The notes beneath the pieces were generated by a model. The model worked only from the letters and a program-made list of their open reading frames with translations, had not been told where the DNA came from and did not search any database. Below are positions 26,792 through 36,102 of a DNA stretch of 40,136 bases, in pieces. The stretch is from an uncultured Prevotella sp. (GTDB lineage Bacteria > Bacteroidota > Bacteroidia > Bacteroidales > Bacteroidaceae): contig CAMVUM010000030.1 in NCBI GenBank assembly GCA_947170725.1, positions 1-40,136 of the forward strand. The letters are read 5' to 3'. How positions within the stretch are numbered: position 1 is the first letter of the stretch; each line of letters starts with the position of its first letter. Position numbers and translations under genes: made by a program.

Positions 26792-26823
26792 CAAAAGTAA
26801 CAAAATTAACGGACATGAACAAA
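26792..26823 (-). promoter_or_regulatory. Promoter of aroQ
   Basis: Minus-strand TACTTTTG at 26792-26799 and TTTG at 26820-26823, 20 bases apart, match the Bacteroidetes promoter. A second match, TAATTTTG, lies at 26801-26808. The promoter reaches into the first codons of the divergent xerD gene. Confidence 0.65.
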
Positions 26824-27726
26824 AAAAACGGCTCAAATGATATGGTGGCAGGCTATATGCGCTATCTCAAACTGGAACGCAACTACTCCGCCAACACTCT
26901 CGATGCCTACCGCCGCGACCTGCGCCGGCTGCTGGACTTCATGGAACGCGAAGGACTCACGGCAACGGAAATACAACTGGAGAATCTCCAGAATTTCGCT
27001 GCCGAACTCCACGATGTGGGCATCGGACCATCGTCTCAGTGCCGCATACTGAGCGGTGTGCGCTCGTTTTTCCGCTATCTTCTCACTGACGGCTATCGCG
27101 ACGACGACCCAACGGAACTGCTCGAGTCGCCCCAGACGGCGGAGAAGCTACCAGAGGTGCTGAGCGTAGAGGAGGTGGACAGACTTGAGGATTCCGTAGA
27201 CCTTACACGCTGGGAGGGCCATCGCAACCGTGCAATAATAGAAGTGCTTTTCTCCTGCGGCCTGCGCGTGACGGAACTGGTCACGCTGAAACTCCAGGAC
27301 CTCTATCTGGAGGATGGCTACGTGCGTATCATGGGAAAGGGCAGCAAGGAGCGGCTCGTGCCCATTTCCAACCGTGCCGTCAGAGATCTGAAGCTGTGGT
27401 TCGACGACCGGTGCCGGATGAACATCAAGTCCGGCGAAGAAAGCTATGTCTTCCTGAACCGCCGCGGAGCACATCTGACACGAACGATGATTCTCATCAT
27501 GATCAAACGGCAGGCCGCAGAGGCCGGCATAACAAAGACCATCAGTCCACACACACTACGCCACTCCTTCGCCACAGCACTGCTTGAAGGCGGCGCCGAC
27601 CTGAGAGCAATCCAGGAACTGCTGGGCCACGAAAACATAGGAACAACGGAAATATATACTCACATGGACATGACGGCACTCCGACGTGAGATATTGGAAC
27701 ATCACCCGAGAAACATGATTAAATGA
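26815..27726 (+). CDS. xerD: Site-specific tyrosine recombinase XerD
   Basis: A 303-residue tyrosine recombinase of the XerC/XerD class, which resolves chromosome dimers at dif sites with a partner recombinase. The N-terminal SAM-like core-binding domain is at about 8-95 (YLKLERNYSANTLDAYRRDL). The catalytic domain has all six active residues: Arg151 (CGLRVTEL), Lys175 (MGKGSKERL), His246 and Arg249 (PHTLRHS), His272 (LGHENI) and Tyr281 (EIYTH). The length and lack of an integrase-specific arm-binding domain argue for a housekeeping Xer protein and not a mobile-element integrase. No dif site was identified in the window. It is divergent from aroQ. Confidence 0.9.
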   Translation: MNKKNGSNDMVAGYMRYLKLERNYSANTLDAYRRDLRRLLDFMEREGLTATEIQLENLQNFAAELHDVGIGPSSQCRILSGVRSFFRYLLTDGYRDDDPTELLESPQTAEKLPEVLSVEEVDRLEDSVDLTRWEGHRNRAIIEVLFSCGLRVTELVTLKLQDLYLEDGYVRIMGKGSKERLVPISNRAVRDLKLWFDDRCRMNIKSGEESYVFLNRRGAHLTRTMILIMIKRQAAEAGITKTISPHTLRHSFATALLEGGADLRAIQELLGHENIGTTEIYTHMDMTALRREILEHHPRNMIK

Positions 27727-27741
27727 AGAGTTCTGAAAGTT

Positions 27742-28025
27742 CAGAGTTCAGAGTGATGAGTGAAGAGGTATGATTACCATTAAGCTTTGAGCCTTGGATG
27801 ATTTTTAAAAGCTCTGAACCTATAAAATCTCCTTTTACATTGGATTTAGAGTATAGATGGAAGAGATATGATTACTCTTGTTACTACAACGGGAGCCGTC
27901 ATTCTCTTCATCGGTTATCACACCATTTATCACATTTGTCCTATTTCTCCTATTTATCCCATTTATCCCATTACCAAACGTTTATCATGGTAATCACACC
28001 TCTTCACTCATCACTCTGAACTCTT
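27742..28025. repeat. Inverted-repeat element between xerD and the M16 peptidase gene
   Basis: Arms at 27742-27780 and about 27987-28025 are reverse complements over some 38 bases with one clear mismatch. They belong to the same TAATCACACCTCT...CACTCTGAACTC family as the tandem array next to mutS. The 206-base centre and the remaining spacer to 28141 hold no convincing gene. The spacer also has AATTATTAATAATT-type tracts. Confidence 0.8.
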
Positions 28026-28141
28026 CACTCTCTGAACTCCCTGAACTTAATTATTAATAATTCATAACATAATCGCCCTTATATAATAATAATGTGTAAC
28101 TTTACACGATTTTCAACCATTTAAAAATAATTCAGAGACAA

Positions 28142-30958
28142 ATGAAACTCAAGAATCTGTTCTTATCGGTACTGATGACTCTGACCGCCATTGCGGCCAC
28201 GGCACAGATGCCGATGCCGACCGTAACGCCAGACAAGGACGTGCGCATCGGAACACTGCCGAACGGGCTGACCTACTACATCCGCTACAACAACTGGCCG
28301 GAAAACCGTGCTGAGTTCTATATTGCACAACGGGTAGGTTCACTTCAGGAAGAGGAGGAGCAACGAGGACTGGCCCACTTCCTGGAACACATGTGCTTCA
28401 ACGGCACCAAACATTTCCAAGGAAACGACCTCATACGCTATTGCGAGTCTATCGGCGTGCAGTTCGGACGCGACCTCAATGCCTACACCAGCATCGACCA
28501 GACGGTCTACAACATCTCCAACGTGCCCACCACACGCCAGTCGGCACTCGACTCCTGTCTGCTCATTCTCTACGACTGGGCCGACGGACTCGTGCTCGAC
28601 CCGGCAGAGATAGACAAGGAACGCGGCGTCATACACGAAGAATGGCGCATGCGCAGCAGCGCGTCACAGCGTATGTTCGAACGCGCACTGCCTATACTCT
28701 ACCCCGGAAGCAAATACGGACTGCGAATGCCTATCGGACTGATGAGCGTCATCGACAACTTCAAGCCGCAGGTCCTGCGCGACTACTATGAGAAATGGTA
28801 TCGCCCGGACAATCAGGCCATCATCGTTGTCGGCGACATCGACGTAGAACACACCGAAGCCGAAATCAAACGGCTCTTCAGCGACATCAAGCTGCAGGCT
28901 GACGCCGCCCCCGTCGTGAAGGAACCCGTGCCGGATAACGCCGAACCTATCGTCGTGATAGAAAAGGACAAGGAGCAGCGCGTCAACGTCATCAGCCTCA
29001 TCATCAAGCATGAGACCATGCCGGACTCGCTCAAGAACACCATCCCCTATATCGTGTCACAGTATGTTAAGAACACCGCCATCGGCATGCTCAACGCCCG
29101 TCTGGCCGAATATGCACAGAAGCAGGAAAGCCCCTTCGTCAATGCGGCGGTAGAGGACGGCTCCTATATCTTCGCCAGCACGATGGACGCCTTCGAAATT
29201 GACGCACTTCCGAAAGACGGAATGGACGAAGCCACGCTGGCCGCTATATATCGTGAGGCACTGCGTGCCGCCCGCTTCGGATTTACCCCGACGGAATATA
29301 ACCGCGCCAAGGCCGACGCTCTCAGCGCCCTCGACAAGACATACAGCAACAAAGACAAGCGCTACAGCCGCCAGTTCTGCGACGAATATAAGGAACACTA
29401 TCTCTCCAAGGAGCCCATCCCGTCACTTGACGACTACTATGCAATGATGAAGGAAGTCATCCCCGTGATTCCCGTCGAGGCAATCAATCAGACTATGGCC
29501 ATGCTCGTGCCGCCTACGGACACCAATATGGTTATCCTCAACTTCAACATCGAGAAGGACGGAGCTGTCTATCCCACACGCGAGGGTTTCCTGAAGGCCA
29601 TAGCCGGAGTGCGCGCCGAGACGCTCGAACCGTATGTGGACAACGTCAAGGACGAACCGCTCATCACCACGATGCCCAAAAAAGGAACCGTCAAGAGCGA
29701 GAAGGCGAACGAGAAGTTCGGATATAAGGAGCTCATGCTCTCAAACGGCGTAAAGGTAATCCTGAAGCAGACGGACTTTAAGAAAGACCAGGTGCTGCTC
29801 TCTATGGAAGGCTTCGGCGGCTCGTCACTCTACGGCGAAGCTGACTATGCAAACCTGAAAGCCTTTGACGACGTCATCGAAGCCAGCGGACTGGGCAACT
29901 TCTCCCACACAGAGCTGGAGAAAGCGCTGGCCGGAAAAATTGCTTCGGCATCCATGTCGCTCGGCATGACGCGCCAGACAATCAGCGGCTCGTCCACTCC
30001 AAAGGACGTGGAAACGATGCTGCAGCTTGTCTACCTCTACTTCACCGCCATCAACAAGGACCAGGAGTCGTTCGACAATCTGATGAAGACATACGAGATT
30101 TCGCTCAAGAACAAGGCTCTCTCGCCCGAAGGAGCATTCAACGACTCGGTCAACGTGACTATGAACTGCCACAATCCGCGCTTCGCCTCCATCGAAACGG
30201 CCGACCTGAAAAACGTCAGCTACGACCGCATACTGGAGATTGCACGCAAACTGACATCCAACGCAGCCGCCTATACGCTCACAATCATCGGTAACTACGA
30301 CGAAGCGACAATCCGTCCGCTGCTTGAGCAGTACATCGCTTCGCTGCCGTCGCAGAAGAAAGTGACGAAGGGCAAGCGCGTCGACACGGACGCCAAGGGT
30401 GTCGTCATCAACAGCTTCAAGCGCAAGATGGAAACCCCGAAGGCCATGGCAATCATGGTTTGGTCCAGCGAGGATATCCCCTATACGCTTGAAAACCGCA
30501 TCAAGGCCGATATCGCAGGGCAGGTTCTCAGCATGATCTACCTGAAGAAGATACGCGAGGACGCCAGCGCAGCCTATAGCGTGGGCGCTCAGGGAAGCCT
30601 CAACCGCAGCGACGAGAAGATTGACTGCGGCCTGATGGCCTACTGCCCGATGAAGCCCGAGAAGGGCGACACGGCTCTGACAATACTCCGCGACGAGGTT
30701 CCGGCGATGACGAAGAGCTGCGATGCCGACATGCTCGCAAAGGTGAAGGAGTATATGCTCAAGAGCTATGACGACCGTACGAAGACCAACGGCTATTGGA
30801 GCGGCATCATCAAGAACTTCCGCGACTACGGCATTGACCTTCACACGGACTACAAGCAGACCGTTCAGGCACAGACACCGGAAAGCATTTCAGCCTTCAT
30901 AGCTGAGATGCTGAAGGCCGGCAACCGCGTTGAAGTGGTCATGATGCCGGAGGAATAA
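28142..30958 (+). CDS. Exported M16-family (pitrilysin-like) zinc metallopeptidase
   Basis: A 938-residue protein of the size of two-part M16 peptidases, with a signal peptide (about 1-22, ending ATAQ). The active half carries the inverted zinc motif HFLEH at residues 79-83 within RGLAHFLEHMCFNGTKHF. The downstream acidic ligand region is ERGVIHEEWRMR near 160-170. The C-terminal half (from about 520, LSNGVKVILKQTDF) repeats the fold without the zinc motif, as usual. It probably degrades peptides in the periplasm or at the outer membrane. It is followed by a strong terminator and then by a separate secreted PKD protein. The upstream spacer has a repeat element and TAACTTTAC, a one-mismatch -7 box. 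Confidence 0.92.
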   Translation: MKLKNLFLSVLMTLTAIAATAQMPMPTVTPDKDVRIGTLPNGLTYYIRYNNWPENRAEFYIAQRVGSLQEEEEQRGLAHFLEHMCFNGTKHFQGNDLIRYCESIGVQFGRDLNAYTSIDQTVYNISNVPTTRQSALDSCLLILYDWADGLVLDPAEIDKERGVIHEEWRMRSSASQRMFERALPILYPGSKYGLRMPIGLMSVIDNFKPQVLRDYYEKWYRPDNQAIIVVGDIDVEHTEAEIKRLFSDIKLQADAAPVVKEPVPDNAEPIVVIEKDKEQRVNVISLIIKHETMPDSLKNTIPYIVSQYVKNTAIGMLNARLAEYAQKQESPFVNAAVEDGSYIFASTMDAFEIDALPKDGMDEATLAAIYREALRAARFGFTPTEYNRAKADALSALDKTYSNKDKRYSRQFCDEYKEHYLSKEPIPSLDDYYAMMKEVIPVIPVEAINQTMAMLVPPTDTNMVILNFNIEKDGAVYPTREGFLKAIAGVRAETLEPYVDNVKDEPLITTMPKKGTVKSEKANEKFGYKELMLSNGVKVILKQTDFKKDQVLLSMEGFGGSSLYGEADYANLKAFDDVIEASGLGNFSHTELEKALAGKIASASMSLGMTRQTISGSSTPKDVETMLQLVYLYFTAINKDQESFDNLMKTYEISLKNKALSPEGAFNDSVNVTMNCHNPRFASIETADLKNVSYDRILEIARKLTSNAAAYTLTIIGNYDEATIRPLLEQYIASLPSQKKVTKGKRVDTDAKGVVINSFKRKMETPKAMAIMVWSSEDIPYTLENRIKADIAGQVLSMIYLKKIREDASAAYSVGAQGSLNRSDEKIDCGLMAYCPMKPEKGDTALTILRDEVPAMTKSCDADMLAKVKEYMLKSYDDRTKTNGYWSGIIKNFRDYGIDLHTDYKQTVQAQTPESISAFIAEMLKAGNRVEVVMMPEE

Positions 30959-30981
30959 CCACTTTATTTAACGAAACATAT

Positions 30982-31022
30982 AGGCCTGACCGGTATAAGG
31001 GCATACCGGCCAGGCCTTTTTA
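30982..31022 (+). terminator. Terminator after the M16 peptidase gene
   Basis: The stem AGGCCTG...CAGGCCT with the inner CCGGTAT/ATACCGG extension, interrupted by one mismatch, is followed by TTTTT on the plus strand, 24 bases past the stop codon. Confidence 0.88.
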
Positions 31023-31088
31023 AAAAAATCACCATGGGTTAGAAAAATCTCTATGGACCTTTCTTTTAATCATTTAAACAACAATCAG

Positions 31089-32939
31089 ATGAAGAGACTT
31101 GTACTTACTTTGATTTCCGCTGCAGCAGTTCTCGGCGTCTATGCCGACGGACTGAAAGCGGCATTCACGTCCGCAAAGTCATACAGCGCCTACTACACGC
31201 AGAACTTCGACAGCGAGGAAGAGTTTTCATCGTGGACCGTCAAGTCCACAAACAACCATCACACGTGGCAGATTGCGCCGGGAATTGGCTACAACATCAC
31301 GTTCAACACCATTGACCCTACCAACAAGAATTCCCTGGCCATAGTCTACGACGATAGCCAACAGGACGAGACGGTCACGTCGCCGGAGATAGACATCCGT
31401 CCGGGAAGCGTGGTGGAGTATTACAACTACTTCTCCCCGAACTTCCTTCTTTGGGGCAGCTACACGTTCTATGCCACTGACGTAGCCACGGGCGACACCG
31501 TCCAACTGCTCAACCAGTTCCTCTGGGCACAGAACGAGGGATACGACGAGACCACATGGAAGAAGTTTTCATTCGACCTGAAACGCGTGGAGGGCAAACG
31601 CGTGACCTTTTCCTTCCGCTATAAGGGCAACGGCGGAGAAAGCGAGCTGATAGACGGCTTCCGCGTAATGCAACTCGACGCCACAGCCGACTCACAGGTG
31701 GAGATATGGCAGGGCGAGACCGTCCAGTTTGCCGACCAGTCCGAAGGCAACGTCAAGTCGTGGAGATGGGAGTTCGAAGGCGGCACACCGGCCACGTCGA
31801 CCGAGCGCGAACCCGTAGTTCGCTATGACCATTCCGGAACATTTGCCGTCAAGCTGACCGTCAGCGACGACACTTCGACCGACGAGGCTGTCCGCGAGGG
31901 CTATGTCGTCGTGCGCCGCCAGCAGCCCAACGCCGTCATCGGCATGCCCGAGGATGGCTACCTTTCGCCCTACGTCGCAACGTTCGTTCCTACGAATGTG
32001 CCCGTCCAATACCGCGACATGTCCACCGGAATGCCGACGGAATGGCTATGGCAGTTTGTCGGCGGAACGCCCGAGACAAGCACGGAGCAGAATCCTGTGG
32101 TCACATACGCCAAGGCGGGCCTCTACAGTCTGGCCCTGACGGCATCAAACGAGGCCGGTACGGACCGTGACGTCATGCAGTATGCCATTCAGGCGGGCGG
32201 CGCGCAATATGTATGGAACATCGCTCCGGAGGAGAACGGCGACCTCGTTCAGATAAAGTTAGGATGGTACGGCAACTACGCCGGAAGCAACTGGCTCGGC
32301 CTGACGGCTTTTGCCGAACACTACAAGAAACCTTTGGCCGCCGCCACGGTTGACAGTGTTGACGTTTTCTTCTTCTCCGGCACAACCATTTCGCCCGACG
32401 CACCAATCACGCTAAGTGTCTGCCGACCCGACAAGGACGGTGCTCCCGGTGAGGTTCTGGCATCGGCCACAATAAAGGCGGGCGACATCAAGGTTGACCC
32501 GTCAACGTGGGTAGCCACCCGCTTCTTCCTCAACAAGCCGGCGGAAATCGACAGCGACTTCTTCGTTGTCATCGAGGGTATCCCCAACGCCATACAAGAC
32601 GAGGCTCCCTACGCCATTGACGACATCGCCATTGCCTGCGTACGACGCGATGAGGGCGGCCGGACAACAACCTGGCAGCTCGTGGAGGATCAGGACGAGC
32701 AGGGCAATCCGCTCGGCACGAGCCAGTGGTTCGAGAACACCGACGATGCCGTTTCAATGGCCGTATGCCCCGTCGTGACATACGACAAGCCCCAGCCACC
32801 GTCAGCCATCGCTGCCCCCAAGGCCACGGAAACGCCGGCCAATGCTCCCGTATATACGCTTCAGGGAGTGCGCATCGACAACCGCCCCCTGCCGAAGGGC
32901 ATATATATAAAAGGTGGGAAGAAAATCATAATTAAATAA
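31089..32939 (+). CDS. Secreted PKD-domain protein with type IX-like tail
   Basis: A 616-residue protein starting at the ATG at 31089 (MKRLVLTLISAAAVLGVYADG, a signal peptide). An upstream in-frame ATG at 31053 would put 12 residues before the signal and is less likely. Residues about 30-195 resemble a choice-of-anchor J / cleaved-adhesin jelly roll (YYTQNFDSEEEFSSWTV, LAIVYDDSQQDETVTSPEID). Two PKD domains follow, at about 200-280 and 290-370, each with the WxWxFxGGTPxTSTExxPVVxY pattern. A beta-rich region leads to a Pro-rich linker and a tail ending in KGIYIKGGKKIIIK. It is probably a cell-surface binding or adhesion protein. No catalytic residues were recognised. The terminator between it and the M16 gene suggests separate transcription. 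Confidence 0.85.
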   Translation: MKRLVLTLISAAAVLGVYADGLKAAFTSAKSYSAYYTQNFDSEEEFSSWTVKSTNNHHTWQIAPGIGYNITFNTIDPTNKNSLAIVYDDSQQDETVTSPEIDIRPGSVVEYYNYFSPNFLLWGSYTFYATDVATGDTVQLLNQFLWAQNEGYDETTWKKFSFDLKRVEGKRVTFSFRYKGNGGESELIDGFRVMQLDATADSQVEIWQGETVQFADQSEGNVKSWRWEFEGGTPATSTEREPVVRYDHSGTFAVKLTVSDDTSTDEAVREGYVVVRRQQPNAVIGMPEDGYLSPYVATFVPTNVPVQYRDMSTGMPTEWLWQFVGGTPETSTEQNPVVTYAKAGLYSLALTASNEAGTDRDVMQYAIQAGGAQYVWNIAPEENGDLVQIKLGWYGNYAGSNWLGLTAFAEHYKKPLAAATVDSVDVFFFSGTTISPDAPITLSVCRPDKDGAPGEVLASATIKAGDIKVDPSTWVATRFFLNKPAEIDSDFFVVIEGIPNAIQDEAPYAIDDIAIACVRRDEGGRTTTWQLVEDQDEQGNPLGTSQWFENTDDAVSMAVCPVVTYDKPQPPSAIAAPKATETPANAPVYTLQGVRIDNRPLPKGIYIKGGKKIIIK

Positions 32940-32969
32940 AGAACCTGCCGGACAGTAGATAACTTTTTA

Positions 32970-33187
32970 GTTTAGAGTTCAGAGTGCTGAGTGCAGAGGT
33001 GTGATTACTCTTTGTTGGATGAGAAACTAAAGAGTAATCATACCTCTACACTAAAGAGTAATCACACCTCTGCACTCTGCACTCTGAACTCTAAACTAAA
33101 GAGTAATCACACCTCTTCACTCAGCACTCTGAACTCTAAACTAAAAAGTAATCATACCTCTGCACTCATAACTCTTACCTCTGAACT
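32970..33187. repeat. 45-bp tandem repeat array next to mutS
   Basis: Three contiguous 45-base units lie at 33053-33097, 33098-33142 and 33143-33187. A truncated 24-base unit is at 33029-33052, and one inverted copy at about 32970-33014. Each unit begins AAAGAGTAATCACACCTCT. The last unit ends 5 bases before the mutS stop codon. In one plus-strand frame the units would read as repeated KSNHTS peptides, but there is no sign of a real gene. Confidence 0.9.
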
Positions 33188-33192
33188 AAATA

Positions 33193-35805
33193 TTACTTTC
33201 CTAATATCTTCTTTATTTCATTCAGCTTGTTCAGCGCCTCAACGGGCGTAAGGTTGTTGATGTCCAGCCCTATGATTTCGTCGCGGATTTGGGCGAGCAC
33301 CGGGTCGTCAAGCTGGAAGAACGACAGCTGCATGCCGTCCTGACCGCCGGAATGGACAGATGGAGTGGCCGGTTTGCCCTCGGAGCCAACCGAAGCGTTG
33401 TCCGCCTCAAGCTGACGGAGAATGACGTTGGCGCGGCTGACGATGCTCTTCGGCATTCCGGCGATATCGGCGACGTGGATACCGAACGAATGTTCCGAGC
33501 CGCCGCGGGTCAGCTTACGGACAAAAATGACCTTGTCGCCAGCCTCCTTGACACTGACATTGTAGTTGCGTATGCGCTTGAAGTTCTTCTCCATCTCGTT
33601 CAGCTCGTGGTAGTGGGTGGCGAAGAGCGTGCGCGCCTGTGCCCGCCGGTTCTCGTGCAGATATTCGACAATGGCCCACGCTATGCTGATACCGTCGTAT
33701 GTCGACGTTCCGCGGCCCAGCTCGTCAAAGAGCACGAGCGATCGCGGCGAGACATTATTGAGGATGTTGGCCGCCTCGGTCATCTCGACCATGAATGTCG
33801 ATTCGCCCAGCGAGATATTGTCGCTCGCCCCGACACGGGTGAAGACCTTATCCACCATACCGATGCGGGCACTCTCCGCCGGAACGAAACATCCCGTCTG
33901 AGCCATCAGCACGATGAGCGCCGTCTGGCGCAGGAGGGCCGACTTACCGGCCATGTTCGGACCGGTGATAATCATTATCTGCTGTTTCTCGCTATCGAGA
34001 TAGATATCGTTGGGGACGAACGGCTCGCCTGGCGGCAGTTGCGTCTCGATGACGGGGTGACGTCCCTGACGGATGTCGATTACGTCGGTGTCGTCGATGA
34101 CAGGCCTCACATAGCCGTGTTCCTCGGCCGCTTTGGCGAACGACAGCAGACAGTCGATTTGCGCGAGCAGGCTGGCGTCAATCTGTATCTGTGGAATGAA
34201 TTCCTGCATGGAGCCTATCAGGTCGTTGAACAGCCGCGCTTCGAGCGACAGAATCTTGTCCTCCGCACCCAAAATCTTTTCCTCATATTCCTTCAGTTCC
34301 TGCGTGATGTAGCGCTCGGCCTGTGCGAGCGTCTGCTTGCGCACCCAGTCCTGCGGCACGCGGTCCTTATATGTGTTGCGCACTTCGAGGTAGTAGCCGA
34401 AGACGTTGTTGTAGCCAATCTTCAGACTGGCAATCCCCGTCTGCTCCGTTTCCCGCTCCTGAATACGCATGAGATAATCCTTACCGCTGTATGCGATGTG
34501 ACGCAGTTCGTCCAGCTCGCTGCTGACACCGTTCCGGATGACGCCTCCGCGACCGACAATCTGCGGCGCATCCGGCTCTATCTCACGTTCAATCCTGTCG
34601 CGTAGCGACTCGCAGAGACTGAACTGCTCGCCCATCCGGCGGAGCACCTCGTTGTCGGCCTGCTGACATGCCTCCTTGATGGGGCGCACGGCTTGCAGCG
34701 CCGTCTTCAGCTGGACGACCTCACGTGGCGACACGCGCCCCGTGGCAACCTTCGATATGATGCGTTCGAGGTCGCCCGTGCGGTGTAGCTGTTCGTCAAC
34801 GCAGCAGCGGAAGTCCGGATGGCGGAAGAAATAGTCCACCACGTTGAGCCTGTCCGTCACGCGCCGCCCGTCCTTCAGCGGAAATACCATCCAGCGGCGC
34901 AACAGGCGGCCGCCCATGGGCGAGACCGTACGGTCGATGACATCAAGCAGCGAAGAGCCGTCATCCTGCATAGGCTGGAGCAGTTCGAGACTGCGTATGG
35001 TGAACTTGTCGAGCCTCACGTAGCGCTCCTCCTCAATGCGGGTGAGCGCCGTGATATGGCCTATCTGCGTGTGCTGCGTCATCTCCAGATACTGTAGTAT
35101 GGCGCCGGCAGCCACGATGCCCGACTCAAGATGGTCCACACCGAAGCCTTTGAGGTTCTTCACGCCGAAATGGCGCAACAGCTTCTGGTGTCCGCCCTGT
35201 CCGGCGAACACCCAGTCGTCAAGCTCGAAGGTGAAGAAGCGATTGCCGAAATATCGTTCGAAATCCTGTTTGCGGCCGCGGTCGTAGAGCACTTCCTTTG
35301 GCGAGAAGTTACCCAGTAGCTTGTCCACATAGTCGTGTGTGCCCTCTCCAGCGAGAAACTCGCCCGTCGATATGTCCAGAAAGGCCACGCCGCAGGCCGA
35401 CTTGCCGAAATGGACGGCAGCCAGAAAGTTGTTCTCCTTATAGTTCAGGACGTTGTCAGCCATGGCTACCCCCGGCGTGACCAGCTCCGTGATGCCGCGC
35501 TTGACGAGCTTCTTGGTCAGCTTCGGGTCCTCCAGCTGGTCGCAGATGGCAACACGCTTTCCGGCCCTGACAAGCTTCGGCAGATAGGTGTCAAGCGCAT
35601 GGTGGGGAAAGCCGGCCATCTCCGTTCCTCCGTTGCTCCGTCGGGTGAGCGTGATACCGAGTATGCGTGAAGCCGTCAAGGCGTCCTCGCAGTAGGTCTC
35701 ATAGAAATCACCGCAACGGAAAAGCAGAACGGCATCAGGGTGTTTTGCCTTGAGGTCGAAAAATTGCTTCATCATCGGGGTCAATTCCTTGTCTTTCGTA
35801 GCCAT
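33193..35805 (-). CDS. mutS: DNA mismatch repair protein MutS
   Basis: An 870-residue protein of normal MutS length. The N-terminal mismatch-binding domain has the Phe-x-Glu motif at Phe34-Tyr-Glu36 (CGDFYETY), which inserts at the mismatch. The clamp and lever domains follow. The C-terminal ATPase has Walker A GPNMAGKS at about 615-622, [13 protein letters not shown], the Walker B-type [16 protein letters not shown], and ATHYHEL. It recognises mismatches and recruits MutL, which is not in this window. A promoter of good quality lies just upstream. The 3' end abuts the tandem repeat array. The gene stands alone. Confidence 0.97.
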   Translation of the reverse strand: MATKDKELTPMMKQFFDLKAKHPDAVLLFRCGDFYETYCEDALTASRILGITLTRRSNGGTEMAGFPHHALDTYLPKLVRAGKRVAICDQLEDPKLTKKLVKRGITELVTPGVAMADNVLNYKENNFLAAVHFGKSACGVAFLDISTGEFLAGEGTHDYVDKLLGNFSPKEVLYDRGRKQDFERYFGNRFFTFELDDWVFAGQGGHQKLLRHFGVKNLKGFGVDHLESGIVAAGAILQYLEMTQHTQIGHITALTRIEEERYVRLDKFTIRSLELLQPMQDDGSSLLDVIDRTVSPMGGRLLRRWMVFPLKDGRRVTDRLNVVDYFFRHPDFRCCVDEQLHRTGDLERIISKVATGRVSPREVVQLKTALQAVRPIKEACQQADNEVLRRMGEQFSLCESLRDRIEREIEPDAPQIVGRGGVIRNGVSSELDELRHIAYSGKDYLMRIQERETEQTGIASLKIGYNNVFGYYLEVRNTYKDRVPQDWVRKQTLAQAERYITQELKEYEEKILGAEDKILSLEARLFNDLIGSMQEFIPQIQIDASLLAQIDCLLSFAKAAEEHGYVRPVIDDTDVIDIRQGRHPVIETQLPPGEPFVPNDIYLDSEKQQIMIITGPNMAGKSALLRQTALIVLMAQTGCFVPAESARIGMVDKVFTRVGASDNISLGESTFMVEMTEAANILNNVSPRSLVLFDELGRGTSTYDGISIAWAIVEYLHENRRAQARTLFATHYHELNEMEKNFKRIRNYNVSVKEAGDKVIFVRKLTRGGSEHSFGIHVADIAGMPKSIVSRANVILRQLEADNASVGSEGKPATPSVHSGGQDGMQLSFFQLDDPVLAQIRDEIIGLDINNLTPVEALNKLNEIKKILGK

Positions 35806-35828
35806 AAGTATGATTTAGTTGTGAACTG

Positions 35829-35859
35829 CAAAGTTACTCCAAATGATGCGAAAAACAAA
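35829..35859 (-). promoter_or_regulatory. Promoter of mutS
   Basis: Minus-strand TAACTTTG at 35829-35836 and TTTG at 35856-35859, with 19 bases between, match the Bacteroidetes promoter. The box is 24 bases upstream of the ATG. Confidence 0.75.
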
Positions 35860-35912
35860 ATTTCACTTCGTTTTTCTCGTTGCGCCCCCAGTTACGAAGA
35901 CGCTGATTATAC

Positions 35913-35962
35913 AACGCAAAGACACTGATTCTAAAACGCAAAGACCGCAAAGACACAGAGTT
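35913..35962. repeat. Short CGCAAAGAC tandem repeats
   Basis: Three closely spaced copies of an ACGCAAAGACAC-like unit occur in the gene-free spacer between mutS and the next gene. I recall similar strings as dispersed intergenic repeats in several phyla. Confidence 0.55.
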
Positions 35963-35987
35963 TTTGAAGTCCTTGCGGCACAAAGAA

Positions 35988-36026
35988 AAAACCGTAGGGA
36001 CAAAAAGAATGTGTCCCTACGGTTTT
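35988..36026 (-). terminator. Terminator of the OB-fold secreted protein gene
   Basis: A perfect 15-bp stem (35988-36002 with 36012-36026) and 9-base loop, followed on the minus strand by TTC and further T-rich sequence, lies 77 bases past the stop codon. The stem itself ends in TTTT. Confidence 0.85.
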
Positions 36027-36102
36027 CTATATACCTTGCAGATGACTCTGATACAGCCCCCGGATCGTTTTTACATGTTCATCCCGGGGCCGTAGTCGGC
36101 TA

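Noticed and set aside
26815..27726. xerD-like gene as the integrase of a mobile element
   Set aside because: Size, domain layout and pairing with aroQ fit a housekeeping Xer recombinase. No tRNA, att site or other mobile-element gene adjoins it.
29825..30844. Minus-strand 339-codon frame opposite the M16 peptidase
   Set aside because: Antisense of a full-length peptidase with intact motifs. It has no promoter or domain of its own.
33053..33187. CRISPR array
   Set aside because: The 45-base units are directly contiguous with no spacers, the family also occurs singly and inverted elsewhere, and no cas gene is present.
32991..33251. Plus-strand frame with repeated KSNHTS peptides
   Set aside because: It is the translation of the 45-bp tandem repeat, a multiple of three, and then runs into mutS antisense. 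It has no signal or domain.
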